DNA of 64,000 nt from Mesorhizobium sp. GTDB taxonomy: Bacteria > Pseudomonadota > Alphaproteobacteria > Rhizobiales > Rhizobiaceae. This document shows, one piece after another, positions 8,551 through 17,467 of the stretch (position 1 is the first letter of the stretch; each line of letters starts with the position of its first letter). The stretch covers positions 1-64,000 of the forward strand of contig NZ_JAFKIC010000110.1 of the NCBI RefSeq assembly GCF_017306585.1. Direction: 5' to 3'. Below the pieces are notes generated by a model. That model had not been told where the DNA came from. It saw nothing but the letters and a program-made list of their open reading frames with translations, and searched no databases. Position numbers and translations under genes: made by a program.

Positions 8551-9750
8551 ATGCTCGCCGAGACGAAATTTGCCGCCGAGCCGTTGCCCAGTCCGGCGCT
8601 GGGCGAGCCCTATCTCCTGACCCCGGGGCCGTTGACCACGGCCTATTCGGTCAAGCAGGCGATGCTGCGCGACTGGGGATCGTGGGATGGCGACTTCCGT
8701 GCCATGACCGCCGAGATGCGCGCCCGCCTGCTGGCGCTTACCGGGGACACGAGAGACGAATTCGACTGTGTGCCGATGCAGGGGTCGGGCTCGTTCTGCG
8801 TCGAGGCGATGCTCGGTTCGTTCGTGCCGAAAGACGGCAAGGTCCTGGTTCTTGCCAATGGCGCCTACGGCCTGCGCGCCGCGCAGACCATGCAGTATCT
8901 CGGCCGCGCCTATACGCTGATCGACAAGGGCGACTACCTGCCGCCGCGCGGCGACGAGATTGCCGCCGCCCTCGATGCCGATCCTGCGATTACCCATGTC
9001 ATTGCCATCCATTGCGAGACCAGCTCAGGCATTTTGAATCCGGTCGCCGAGATCGCCGAAGCCGTCCAGGCCAAGGGCCGCAAGCTGCTCGTCGATTCCA
9101 TGAGCGCCTTCGGCGCCGTCGCGCTCGACGTCAACGATATCCGCTGCGAGGCGATGGTTTCGTCGGCCAACAAATGCATCGAGGGCGTGCCCGGCTTCGG
9201 CTTCATCATTGCCCGCAAAAGCGAACTGGAGGCCGCCAAGGGGCGCAGCCATTCGCTGTCCCTCGATGTCCACGCGCAATGGGCGCACATGAACAAGACG
9301 GGCCAGTGGCGCTACACGCCGCCGACGCATGTCGTCGCCGCCTTCCTCGAAGCGCTGCGCCAGCATGAAGCCGAGGGCGGCGTAGCGGGCCGTGGCGCGC
9401 GCTATGTCAGGAACCGCGACGTCATGGTGGCCGGCATGCGCGGACTCGGCTTCGAGACCTTGCTGAAGGACCGTTGGCTGTCGCCGATCATCGTCACCTT
9501 CTTCAATCCGGCCCATGCGAACTTCGCCTTCGACCGCTTCTACGAGCTGATGAAGGACAAGGGCTTCATCATCTATCCCGGCAAGCTGACGGTCGTGGAT
9601 TCCTTCCGCGTCGGCTGCATCGGCCAGATGGACGAGCATGTCATGCGCCGCGTCGTCGAGGCCGCCGCGCAATCGCTTGATGAAATGGGCGTCGACACCG
9701 CCGCCCCGCCCGCCGCGGCAATCGCCGAGCGCGCCAAACTCGCCGCCTGA
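8551..9750 (+). CDS. phnW: 2-aminoethylphosphonate--pyruvate transaminase
   Basis: PLP enzyme that moves the amino group of AEP to pyruvate, giving phosphonoacetaldehyde and alanine. The class V aminotransferase fold starts at LLTPGPLTTAYSVKQAMLRDWGSWD, has the GSGSFCVEAMLGSF cofactor loop, HCETSSGILNP, the LVDSMSAFGA aspartate and the Schiff-base lysine in SSANKCIEGVPGFGF. The 399-aa product has a slightly extended Ala-rich C-terminus. ATG 8551 has GGAGG at -10; the alternative ATG 8491 lacks this. First gene of the operon phnW-phnA-phnY-FAD-pbfA-dehydrogenase. Confidence 0.95.
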   Translation: MLAETKFAAEPLPSPALGEPYLLTPGPLTTAYSVKQAMLRDWGSWDGDFRAMTAEMRARLLALTGDTRDEFDCVPMQGSGSFCVEAMLGSFVPKDGKVLVLANGAYGLRAAQTMQYLGRAYTLIDKGDYLPPRGDEIAAALDADPAITHVIAIHCETSSGILNPVAEIAEAVQAKGRKLLVDSMSAFGAVALDVNDIRCEAMVSSANKCIEGVPGFGFIIARKSELEAAKGRSHSLSLDVHAQWAHMNKTGQWRYTPPTHVVAAFLEALRQHEAEGGVAGRGARYVRNRDVMVAGMRGLGFETLLKDRWLSPIIVTFFNPAHANFAFDRFYELMKDKGFIIYPGKLTVVDSFRVGCIGQMDEHVMRRVVEAAAQSLDEMGVDTAAPPAAAIAERAKLAA

Positions 9751-9773
9751 CGCGGCATATCAGAGGATTTCGG

Positions 9774-11030
9774 ATGAACCAGATGTCTCCCATCAATGTC
9801 GCGGTCAACGGCCGCACCTACGCCTGGCCACGCGTGCCGGCGATCGCCATCTGCCTTGACGGTTGCGAGCCGGCCTATCTCGACGAAGCTATTAAGGCCG
9901 GGCTGATGCCGGCCCTGGTGAGGATCAAGGAAAAGGGCACGGTGCGCATGGCGCACTCGGTCATTCCAAGCTTCACCAACCCAAACAATCTGTCGATCGC
10001 CACCGGCCGTCCGCCGTCCGTGCACGGCATCTGCGGCAACTATCTCTACGAGCGCGAGACCGGCAAGGAAGTGATGATGAACGACCCGCGCTTCCTGCGC
10101 GCGCCGACCATCTTCCAGGCCTTCTACGACGCCGGCGCCAAGGTGGCCGTGGTGACCGCCAAGGACAAGCTGCGCGCACTGCTAGGCAAGGGACTCGCCT
10201 TCGACGAGGGCCGCGCACTGTGCTTCTCGGCCGAGAAGTCGGACACCACGACGAAGGCCGAGCACGGCATCGACAATGCCTCGAAGCATTTCGGACTGCC
10301 GGTGCCGGAAGTCTATTCGGCCGAACTGTCGGAATTCGTCTTCGCCGCCGGAGTCCAGTTGCTGAAGGAGTTCCGTCCCGACATCATGTACCTGACGACG
10401 ACCGACTATGTGCAGCACAAATACGCGCCCGGCGTGCCGCAGGCCAACGCCTTCTACGAGATGTTCGACAAGTACCTGACCGAGCTCGATGCGCTGGGTG
10501 CCGCGATCGTCGTCACCGCCGACCACGGCATGAAGCCCAAGCACAAGGCGGACGGTTCGCCGGCTGTCGTCTACGTCCAGGACCTGCTCGACCAGTGGCT
10601 GGGCAAGGACGCCGCCCGCGCCATCCTGCCGATCACCGATCCCTATGTCGTGCATCACGGCGCGCTCGGCTCCTTCGCCACCGCTTATCTGCCTGATGGC
10701 GCCGACCAGGCCGATATCATGGCGCGGCTGGCCAAGACCGACGGCATCATGCTGGTTGTCGACAGCCCGACAGCCTGCGAGCGCTTCGAACTGCCGGCCG
10801 ACCGCATCGGCGATATCGTGCTGATTTCGACCGAGAACATGACGATCGGCACGTCGGAACATCGCCACGATCTGGCGGCGCTGAACGAGCCGTTGCGCTC
10901 GCATGGCGGCCTGACCGAGCAGGAAGTGCCGTTCATCGTCAATCGCGTGCTGCCGGACCTGCCGAACGAGCCGACATTGCGCAATTTCGACGCCTTCTAC
11001 TACGCGACGATGGCGGCGGCGCTGGCTTGA
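9774..11030 (+). CDS. phnA: Phosphonoacetate hydrolase
   Basis: Zinc enzyme of the alkaline phosphatase superfamily that cleaves phosphonoacetate to acetate and phosphate. With the ATG at 9774 the residues fall exactly on the numbering of the Sinorhizobium meliloti enzyme: D29, nucleophile T68, D211, H215, D250, H251 and H377 are all present (CLDG, PSFTN, TTTDYVQH, TADHG, RSHGG). Length is 418 aa. It starts 23 bases after phnW and carries an AGAGGA ribosome site. Final step of the PhnW-PhnY-PhnA route. Confidence 0.97.
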   Translation: MNQMSPINVAVNGRTYAWPRVPAIAICLDGCEPAYLDEAIKAGLMPALVRIKEKGTVRMAHSVIPSFTNPNNLSIATGRPPSVHGICGNYLYERETGKEVMMNDPRFLRAPTIFQAFYDAGAKVAVVTAKDKLRALLGKGLAFDEGRALCFSAEKSDTTTKAEHGIDNASKHFGLPVPEVYSAELSEFVFAAGVQLLKEFRPDIMYLTTTDYVQHKYAPGVPQANAFYEMFDKYLTELDALGAAIVVTADHGMKPKHKADGSPAVVYVQDLLDQWLGKDAARAILPITDPYVVHHGALGSFATAYLPDGADQADIMARLAKTDGIMLVVDSPTACERFELPADRIGDIVLISTENMTIGTSEHRHDLAALNEPLRSHGGLTEQEVPFIVNRVLPDLPNEPTLRNFDAFYYATMAAALA

Positions 11031-11132
11031 TCTCGCGCGTGATTGTCGACCCCCACTCCACCTGGCGCATCCAGGCGTAGTGGGGGGCGATCCTCCGTCG
11101 AGACGTACCGAGAATCTGCTGGAGCAGAGCCC

Positions 11133-12587
11133 ATGACCCAACTTGACCCGTCCATCAAGGTTCGCCACGAGCCGATGCGCATTGCCGGTAAGAAAGTCGA
11201 TGCCGATGGCGTCGTCGAGGTGCGCTATCCCTGGAACGACACCGTCATCGGCACCGTGCCGGCCGGCCGTGCCGAGCATGCGCGAAAAGCTTTCGAGATC
11301 GCGGCCGGCTACCGGTCGAAGCTGACGCGCTATGAACGCCAGCAGATACTCTTCCGCACGGCGGAAGCGCTGGCTGCCCGCAAGGAGGAAATCTCCGACC
11401 TCATCACGCTGGAGCTCGGTATCTCCAAGGCGGACTCGCTCTATGAGGTCGGCCGCGCCTACGACGTCTTCACGCTGTCGGGGCAGATGTGCATCCAGGA
11501 TGACGGCCAGATCTTCTCCTGCGATCTGACCCCGCATGGAAAGGCACGCAAGATCTTCACTACGCGCGAGCCGTTGAAGGCGATCTCGGCGATCACGCCG
11601 TTCAATCATCCGCTCAACATGGTCTCGCACAAGGTGGCGCCGGCGATCGCGACCAACAATTGCGTGGTGGTGAAGCCGACTGAACTCACCCCGATGACGG
11701 CGCTGCTGCTCGCCGACATCCTTTACGAAGCGGGCCTGCCGCCGGAAATGCTCTCGGTGGTCACAGGCTGGCCGGCCGATATCGGCAACGAGATGATCAC
11801 CAACGACAACATCGACCTCATCACCTTCACCGGCGGCGTGCCGGTCGGCAAGATGATTGCCCGCACCGCCGGCTACAAGCGCCAGGTTCTGGAGCTCGGC
11901 GGCAACGACCCGCTGATTATCCTCAACGATTTGTCGGACGAGGATCTCGCCAGGGCCGCTGACCTCGCCGTCGCCGGTGCGACCAAGAATTCCGGCCAGC
12001 GTTGTACGGCGGTCAAGCGCATCCTTGTCCAGGAAAGCGTTGCCGATCGCTTCGTCCCATTGGTGCTGGAACGAGCGAAGAAAATCCGCTTCGGCGACCC
12101 GATGGACCGCGCGACCGATCTTGGCACGGTCGTCCATGAGAAGGCGGCCGCGCTCTTCGAGACCCGCGTACACATGGCCGCCGGGCAGGGCGCTGAGATC
12201 CTCTACAATCCCGGCCGCCAGGGCGCGCTGCTGCCGCCGATCGTCGTCGATCGCGTGCCGCACACATCCGAACTGGTCATGGAAGAAACCTTCGGCCCAA
12301 TCATCCCGATCGTGCGCGCGCCGGACGATGACGAGGCGCTGATCGCACTTTCCAATTCGACCGCTTTCGGCCTGTCGTCGGGGGTCTGCACTAACTCGTT
12401 CCCCCGCATGCAGAAATACATTGCCGGTCTGCAGGTCGGCACGGTCAACATCTGGGAAGTGCCGGGCTACCGCATCGAGATGTCCCCGTTTGGCGGCATT
12501 AAGGATTCAGGCAATGGCTACAAGGAAGGCGTCATCGAGGCGATGAAGAGCTACACCAACGTCAAGACGTTTTCGCTGCCGTGGTAG
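11133..12587 (+). CDS. phnY: Phosphonoacetaldehyde dehydrogenase
   Basis: NAD-dependent aldehyde dehydrogenase that oxidises phosphonoacetaldehyde to phosphonoacetate, linking PhnW to PhnA. With ATG 11133 the protein is 484 aa and shows N158 (TPFNHPLN), E254 (LELGGNDP) and the catalytic C291 ([11 protein letters not shown]), matching the S. meliloti PhnY numbering; this fixes the start although the frame is open upstream to 11043. Substrate-defining basic residues lie in the [11 protein letters not shown] segment. It sits 102 bases after phnA, a comparatively long gap for this operon. Confidence 0.97.
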   Translation: MTQLDPSIKVRHEPMRIAGKKVDADGVVEVRYPWNDTVIGTVPAGRAEHARKAFEIAAGYRSKLTRYERQQILFRTAEALAARKEEISDLITLELGISKADSLYEVGRAYDVFTLSGQMCIQDDGQIFSCDLTPHGKARKIFTTREPLKAISAITPFNHPLNMVSHKVAPAIATNNCVVVKPTELTPMTALLLADILYEAGLPPEMLSVVTGWPADIGNEMITNDNIDLITFTGGVPVGKMIARTAGYKRQVLELGGNDPLIILNDLSDEDLARAADLAVAGATKNSGQRCTAVKRILVQESVADRFVPLVLERAKKIRFGDPMDRATDLGTVVHEKAAALFETRVHMAAGQGAEILYNPGRQGALLPPIVVDRVPHTSELVMEETFGPIIPIVRAPDDDEALIALSNSTAFGLSSGVCTNSFPRMQKYIAGLQVGTVNIWEVPGYRIEMSPFGGIKDSGNGYKEGVIEAMKSYTNVKTFSLPW

Positions 12588-12592
12588 AGCAG

Positions 12593-13708
12593 ATGGACCG
12601 GTACGATCTCGCCGTCGTCGGCTCGGGCATTGTCGGGCTCGCCCATGCGCTGGCGGCCATGCGGCGCGGACTGCGTGTCGTCGTCATCGACCGCGACCAG
12701 AAAGCGAACGGCGCTTCGATCCGCAATTTCGGGCTTGTCGTCGTCACCGGCCAGGATATCGGCGTGTCGCGTCAGCGTGCCGAACGCAGCAGGCAGATTT
12801 GGCTCGACCTTGCCGATGAGGCGGGGGTGAAAATTCTCCAGCGCGGCAAGCTGGTGGCGGCGCAGCGCCCGGAAGCGCTTGCATTGCTCGAGGCCTTTAA
12901 AGCTGGTCCGGATGGCAGGGACTGCAAGCTCATGACGGCGCGCGAGGCGGCCGCGCACCTTGATGGCCTCGACGAGAATGCGCTTGTCGGCGGGCTCTAC
13001 AGCCCATTCGAATTGCGGGTCGAATCGCGCGAGGTTCTGCCCAGGCTGGCATCGTTCCTGGCCGATAGGCACGGCGTCGAATTTCGCAACGGCATCTCGG
13101 TCACGTCGATCGCCGCGCCGGTCGTCGAGACCAGTTCGGGTCGCCTGCATGCCGAGAAGATCGTGGTCTGCCCCGGTGATGATTTCGCCTCGCTCTATCC
13201 CGAGCGAATGGGTCAATATGGCATCAGGCGCTGCAAACTTCAGATGCTGCGGCTTGCCGACCCGGGACGCCGGTTCCCGTCGGCGCTGACGTCCGATCTC
13301 AGCCTGTTGCGATATGGCGGTTTCTCCTGCCTGCCACAAGCGGGCGCCCTGCGGGAGAGATTGACTGAGCAGCGTGGCGCGGCGCTGGAAAACGGCGTCC
13401 ATCTGATCGTGGTGCAGAGTGCCGACGGTTCCCTTGTCATCGGCGATTCCCATCATTACGGCATGACGCTCGATCCATTCGGATCGGAGGCGGTCGACCA
13501 ACTGATCCTGGATGAATTCAGGACCTTGTTCGGTGGCAAGGCGCCGGAGGTGACCGCGCGGTGGACGGGTACTTACGCGTCGGCGGGCCATGCGATGATC
13601 CGCGATGCCCCACATGACGACGTACGGCTCGTGATCGTCACCAGCGGCACTGGCGCCAGCACCGGATTCGCCATCGGTGAGGAAACCATCGCGGAGCTGT
13701 TTGCATGA
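12593..13708 (+). CDS. FAD-dependent oxidoreductase, TIGR03364 type (AEP/N-methyl-AEP oxidase candidate)
   Basis: 371-aa DAO-fold flavoenzyme. The N-terminal dinucleotide motif is LAVVGSGIVGLAHA; IRNFGLVVVTGQD follows; the C-terminal FAD contact is TSGTGASTGFAIG. This clade (TIGR03364) recurs in phosphonate operons, and members of a mixed group of FAD oxidoreductases from such operons have been reported to oxidise N-methyl-AEP, and in some cases AEP, to phosphonoacetaldehyde. That activity is therefore the best guess. ATG 12593 is chosen, 5 bases after the phnY stop; an in-frame GTG at 12581 overlapping phnY is the alternative. It gives the operon a PhnW-independent way to make the PhnY substrate. 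Confidence 0.85.
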   Translation: MDRYDLAVVGSGIVGLAHALAAMRRGLRVVVIDRDQKANGASIRNFGLVVVTGQDIGVSRQRAERSRQIWLDLADEAGVKILQRGKLVAAQRPEALALLEAFKAGPDGRDCKLMTAREAAAHLDGLDENALVGGLYSPFELRVESREVLPRLASFLADRHGVEFRNGISVTSIAAPVVETSSGRLHAEKIVVCPGDDFASLYPERMGQYGIRRCKLQMLRLADPGRRFPSALTSDLSLLRYGGFSCLPQAGALRERLTEQRGAALENGVHLIVVQSADGSLVIGDSHHYGMTLDPFGSEAVDQLILDEFRTLFGGKAPEVTARWTGTYASAGHAMIRDAPHDDVRLVIVTSGTGASTGFAIGEETIAELFA

Positions 13709-13733
13709 TCGATGTCCTATGGTGCAAGCCTTC

Positions 13734-13755
13734 GCCGCGCCATCAGGAGCGCGGC
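13734..13755. repeat. Intercistronic stem-loop between FAD oxidoreductase and pbfA
   Basis: Inverted repeat GCCGCGC (13734-13740) / GCGCGGC (13749-13755), 7 bp with an 8-base loop, in the 64-base gap between the two genes and ending about 17 bases before the pbfA ATG. Could tune the expression ratio inside the operon. No T-run follows. Confidence 0.4.
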
Positions 13756-13772
13756 AATTCGTGTGAGGAACA

Positions 13773-15119
13773 ATGAGCCTCGTCCATACCGAAGGTGAAT
13801 CGAACATTTCCGCCGCGCGTGGCGAATGGTCGGCAAGGCAGGAGGACGCGGCGACGCGCCGCCTGCTGGCGCGCGATGCCGCCGCCTTCCTGCACCAGAG
13901 CCTGTCCAGCCCCTGCGTCTCGGCCATCGCCAGGGCCGAAGGCATCTGGATAGAGGACACCGCCGGCCGCCGCTACATGGATTTTCACGGCAACAGCGTA
14001 CACCACATCGGCTACGGTCATCCGCGCCTCAAGGAAGCGATCCGCGCGCAGATGGATGCCTTGCCCTTCGCGCCGCGACGCTTCGCCTGCGAGCCGGCGG
14101 TCGAACTTGCCGAGACGCTTGGCGTACTCGCGCCAGGCAATCTCGGCAAGGTGCTGTTCACCACCGGCGGCTCCGATGCGATCGAAGTGGCGCTGAAGCT
14201 GGCGCGCGCCGCCACCGGCCGCTTCAAGACGCTGTCCTTCTGGGATGCCTTCCATGGCGCCGGCTTCGGCGCGTCGAGCGTCGGCGGCGAGGCGACCTTC
14301 CGCTCCGGCATTGCCGGACCGCTTTTGCCGGGTGCCGAGCATGTCGCGCCATGGGCGCCGCATAACTGCCCTTATGGCACCAGTTCGCTGGAGGAATCGG
14401 CGCGCGCCTGCGCCAGCATGATCTCCTATGTGCTGGGCCGCGACGGCGACTTCGCCGCCTTCATCGCCGAGCCGATGCGCGCGACACCGCTGGTGCCGGC
14501 GCCCGGCTTCTGGAAGGCGGTGCGCGAAGCCTGCGACCGCCACGGCACGCTGCTGATCTTCGACGAGATACCGACCGGTCTCGGCAAGACCGGAAAGTTC
14601 TTCGCCTCCGAACATGATGGCGTCACGCCCGACATCATCGTGCTCGGCAAGTCGCTGGGCGGCGGCATCCTACCCATCGCCTCGGTCATCGCGCGACGCG
14701 ATCTCGACGTTGCCGGTGATTACGCGATCGGCCACTACACGCACGAGAAGAACCCTGTCACCGCGCGTGCCGCGCTGACCACCATCGCCATCGTGCGTGA
14801 GGAGGGGCTGGCCGAGCGTGCCGCCGAACTCGGCGCCCATGCGATGGCGCGCATGAACGATCTCATGCAGCGTTCGCCCTTTGTCGGCGACGTCAGGGGC
14901 AGGGGGCTGTTGTTCGGTGTCGAGATGGTCGAGGACAAGGCAAGCCGCGCGCCGGCCCGCTCGCTTGCCGAGAAGATCTATTATCGCTGCCTCGAACACG
15001 GGGTGAGCTTCAAGATCAGCCAGGGCAATGTGCTGACCCTCTCGCCACCGCTGGTGATCGCGCGCGCCGATCTCGATCGGGCGCTCGACATCGTCGAGGC
15101 GGCGGTGCTCGCGGGCTGA
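13773..15119 (+). CDS. pbfA: (R)-1-hydroxy-2-aminoethylphosphonate ammonia-lyase (PbfA-type)
   Basis: 448-aa PLP enzyme of the class III aminotransferase fold. The cofactor region shows TTGGSDAIEVALKLARA, the IFDEIPTGLGKTGKFF aspartate segment and the lysine in VLGKSLGGGILP; GHYTHEKNPVTARAAL is the phosphate-cup threonine region. Class III-like proteins encoded beside phnWAY or phnWX have been shown to be lyases that convert (R)-1-hydroxy-AEP to phosphonoacetaldehyde plus ammonia, and genome context makes that the preferred call over a true aminotransferase. A GAGGAA ribosome site precedes ATG 13773. It delivers another phosphonate into the PhnY/PhnA trunk. Confidence 0.85.
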   Translation: MSLVHTEGESNISAARGEWSARQEDAATRRLLARDAAAFLHQSLSSPCVSAIARAEGIWIEDTAGRRYMDFHGNSVHHIGYGHPRLKEAIRAQMDALPFAPRRFACEPAVELAETLGVLAPGNLGKVLFTTGGSDAIEVALKLARAATGRFKTLSFWDAFHGAGFGASSVGGEATFRSGIAGPLLPGAEHVAPWAPHNCPYGTSSLEESARACASMISYVLGRDGDFAAFIAEPMRATPLVPAPGFWKAVREACDRHGTLLIFDEIPTGLGKTGKFFASEHDGVTPDIIVLGKSLGGGILPIASVIARRDLDVAGDYAIGHYTHEKNPVTARAALTTIAIVREEGLAERAAELGAHAMARMNDLMQRSPFVGDVRGRGLLFGVEMVEDKASRAPARSLAEKIYYRCLEHGVSFKISQGNVLTLSPPLVIARADLDRALDIVEAAVLAG

Positions 15120-15142
15120 GCCGCGGAACGGGTGGTTGAACG

Positions 15143-16153
15143 ATGAAAGCAGTCCGCACCGATCGGGAACTCGAATGCCCTGAAATCGATGCCGGCCTGC
15201 GGGCGAGGGGCGTCGACCTGGTGACGCTGCCGGACGGCATTGCCGAGGCCGATCTGATCGGAGCCGTTACCGACGCCGACCTCCTGCTGATGTGCTACAC
15301 GCCGGTCACCGCGCGGGTGATCGAAGCGGCGCCTAAATTGAAGGGCATCGTCAAATATGGCGTCGGCATCGACGCCATCGACATTCCGGCCGCGATGCGG
15401 CGCGGCATTCCCGTCGTCAATGTTCCCGAATATGCCGAGGAAACCGTCGCCGAGGGCGCCTTCGCGCTGATGATCGCATTGGCCAAACGGTTGCCGGAGA
15501 TAAGCGAGGCTGTCTCGCGTGATGGATGGATCTGGCCGGAACAGCGCTGGCTGGGACGCGACATATCAGGCGCCACGCTTGGTCTCGTCGGTTGCGGCAA
15601 GATCGGCCGCAGCATGGCGCGCATGGCGGGTCAGGGGTTCCGTGCCCGCGTGCTCGGCTTCGATCCCGGTGTCGATGCCGCCGCGATGCGGGCCGCTGGC
15701 ATCGAGAAGGTCGACGATCTCCATACCATGCTGCGGGCCTGCGACTTCATTTCGCTCCATTGCGTCCTGAATGACCAGACCCGTGGCTTGATCGGCAGGG
15801 CCGAACTCGATTGCCTGAAACCGTCCGCCATCATCATCAATGTCTCGCGCGGCGCGCTGATCGACGAAGCGGCACTTGTGGAAGCCATCGTTGCCGGACG
15901 CATCGGTGGTGCAGGGCTCGACGTCTACTCCGTCGAGCCGCTGGCGAGGTCGGGCCACCCGATGAGCCCGCTGTTCGGTCGCGACAATGTGATCCTGTTT
16001 CCGCATCTCACCTTCTTCACGCAAGAGGCGATGCACCGGCTGGAAGAGGACACGCTCGCACGCTGTTTCGAGATATTGGAAGGCCGGCCGGTGACCATTC
16101 GCTCGTCCGATCCGCGTTTGCGGGTGCAGGTCTCAGGCGTTTCGTTCTCCTGA
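15143..16153 (+). CDS. D-isomer-specific 2-hydroxyacid dehydrogenase, role in AEP operon unknown
   Basis: 336-aa NAD(P)-dependent dehydrogenase of the SerA/formate-dehydrogenase-like fold. The catalytic/substrate domain is at the N-terminus (YGVGIDAIDIPAAMRRGIPVVNVP), then a nucleotide-binding GLVGCGKIGRSMARMA motif, INVSRGALIDE with the substrate Arg, GLDVYSVEPL with the catalytic Glu and FPHLTFFT with the catalytic His. It lies 23 bases after pbfA and before the AEP transporter, so co-expression is likely, but no step of the known AEP routes needs such an enzyme. It might act on a phosphonate hydroxy/keto acid or adjust pyruvate supply for PhnW; neither is shown. Confidence 0.85.
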   Translation: MKAVRTDRELECPEIDAGLRARGVDLVTLPDGIAEADLIGAVTDADLLLMCYTPVTARVIEAAPKLKGIVKYGVGIDAIDIPAAMRRGIPVVNVPEYAEETVAEGAFALMIALAKRLPEISEAVSRDGWIWPEQRWLGRDISGATLGLVGCGKIGRSMARMAGQGFRARVLGFDPGVDAAAMRAAGIEKVDDLHTMLRACDFISLHCVLNDQTRGLIGRAELDCLKPSAIIINVSRGALIDEAALVEAIVAGRIGGAGLDVYSVEPLARSGHPMSPLFGRDNVILFPHLTFFTQEAMHRLEEDTLARCFEILEGRPVTIRSSDPRLRVQVSGVSFS

Positions 16154-16406
16154 TAATCCATACTTTTCAAAGGTATAGGAGACGCCCGCGTAGTCACGAA
16201 TGCGCCCGCGACAGCAATGCGACAGTTCCATGACAAATATCAGGAGAAACTTGTCTGTCATAAAATAAATAGATTTTACTTATCGATCGCCGATCCTCAG
16301 AGTTGTCACAACGACGACATCCAACCGGCTCAACGTCCGACAGAGACCGAAGCCGGCTGGGCCTAGTGCATCGCGAAATGTGCCTTCAATCAAAGGGGAA
16401 CTGGTC
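16154..16406. promoter_or_regulatory. 253-base control region before the AEP transporter genes
   Basis: Non-coding gap splitting the catabolic genes from phnSTUV, with an A+T-rich patch at 16251-16285 suggesting a second promoter. Two inverted repeats are visible: ATAC..GTAT flanking TTTTCAAAG at 16160-16176 just after the dehydrogenase stop, and GACAA (16232-16236) / TTGTC (16251-16255) 14 bases apart. Either could be a regulator or attenuation site; neither is strong. Confidence 0.4.
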
Positions 16407-17435
16407 ATGAAATCACGAAACGCAACCATGGTCGCGGCACTCGCCGCATTGCTCGCTTCGGCCGCCCTGGTCGGCCCGGCGCTTGCCGACGGCGTCGTCA
16501 CCATCTATTCCGCCGACGGTCTGCATGACGGCAATGGCAGCTGGTACGAGACCGAGTTCGCCGCCTTCACCAAGGCCACCGGCATCACCGTGCAGTATAT
16601 CGAGGCAGGCTCGGGCGGTGTCGTCGAGCGTGTCGCCAAGGAGAAGTCGAACCCGCAGGCCGACGTTCTGGTCACCCTGCCGCCCTTCATCCAGCGCGCC
16701 GCCGCGGATGGCCTGTTGCAGGACTACAAGCCGGAAGCCGCGTCGCAGATTGACGGCGGCACCGACAAGTACCGGCCGCTGGTCAACAACTACATGAATT
16801 TCATCTACAACAGCGCCGTGCTGTCGGAAGCGCCCAAGAACTACAGCGATCTTCTGGACCCCAAGTTCAAGGGCAAGATCCAGTATTCGACGCCCGGCCA
16901 GGCCGGTGACGGCACCGCCGTCATGCTGCAGATCATCCATGCCTTTGGCGGCGAGGATGCCGGCTTCGAGTTCATGAAGAAGCTGCAGGACAACAATGTC
17001 GGCCCGTCCGCGTCGACCGGCAAGCTGACCGCGCTGGTCAACAAGGGCGAACTCCACGTCGCCAATGGCGACCTGCAGATGAACATGTCGCAGATGGCCG
17101 ACAATCCCAACATCAAGGTGTTCTGGCCCGCCGGTCCGGACGGCACCCGCTCCACCTTCGCGCTGCCTTATGAAATCGGCCTGGTCACCGGTGCCCCCAA
17201 CAGCGACAACGGCAAGAAGCTGATCGACTTCCTGCTGTCCAAGGAGGCCCAGTCGACTGTGAGCTCCATCGCCATCGGCATGCCGGCCCGCAAGGACGTG
17301 ACGCCTTCGGACGCCAACTTCGCCAAGCTGCAGGAAGCGATGAAGGGCCTGACCATCTGGTCGCCGAATTGGGACGACGCGCTCGCCAAGCTGCCCGGCT
17401 ACGTCAAGAAGTGGAACGAAGCGACCGGAAGTTGA
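16407..17435 (+). CDS. phnS: 2-aminoethylphosphonate ABC transporter substrate-binding protein
   Basis: Periplasmic AEP-binding protein (PhnS type, iron/spermidine-like fold). Signal peptide is visible (MKSRN start, hydrophobic core, cleavage after GPALA). The mature start [19 protein letters not shown] and the block [23 protein letters not shown] match the enterobacterial PhnS family. At 342 aa the length is normal. ATG 16407 is preceded by AAAGGGGAA; an upstream in-frame GTG at 16380 would put a tail before the signal peptide. First gene of phnSTUV. Confidence 0.93.
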   Translation: MKSRNATMVAALAALLASAALVGPALADGVVTIYSADGLHDGNGSWYETEFAAFTKATGITVQYIEAGSGGVVERVAKEKSNPQADVLVTLPPFIQRAAADGLLQDYKPEAASQIDGGTDKYRPLVNNYMNFIYNSAVLSEAPKNYSDLLDPKFKGKIQYSTPGQAGDGTAVMLQIIHAFGGEDAGFEFMKKLQDNNVGPSASTGKLTALVNKGELHVANGDLQMNMSQMADNPNIKVFWPAGPDGTRSTFALPYEIGLVTGAPNSDNGKKLIDFLLSKEAQSTVSSIAIGMPARKDVTPSDANFAKLQEAMKGLTIWSPNWDDALAKLPGYVKKWNEATGS

Positions 17436-17467
17436 TCCGTCAGGGAAACGATCCGGAGAACAACGCC

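Noticed and set aside
10182..12263. Very long open frame on the minus strand (about 690 codons) across phnA and phnY
   Set aside because: It lies antisense to two genes with exact catalytic residues, has low-complexity Arg/His/Asp composition and no recognisable domain; long antisense frames are common in high-G+C coding DNA.
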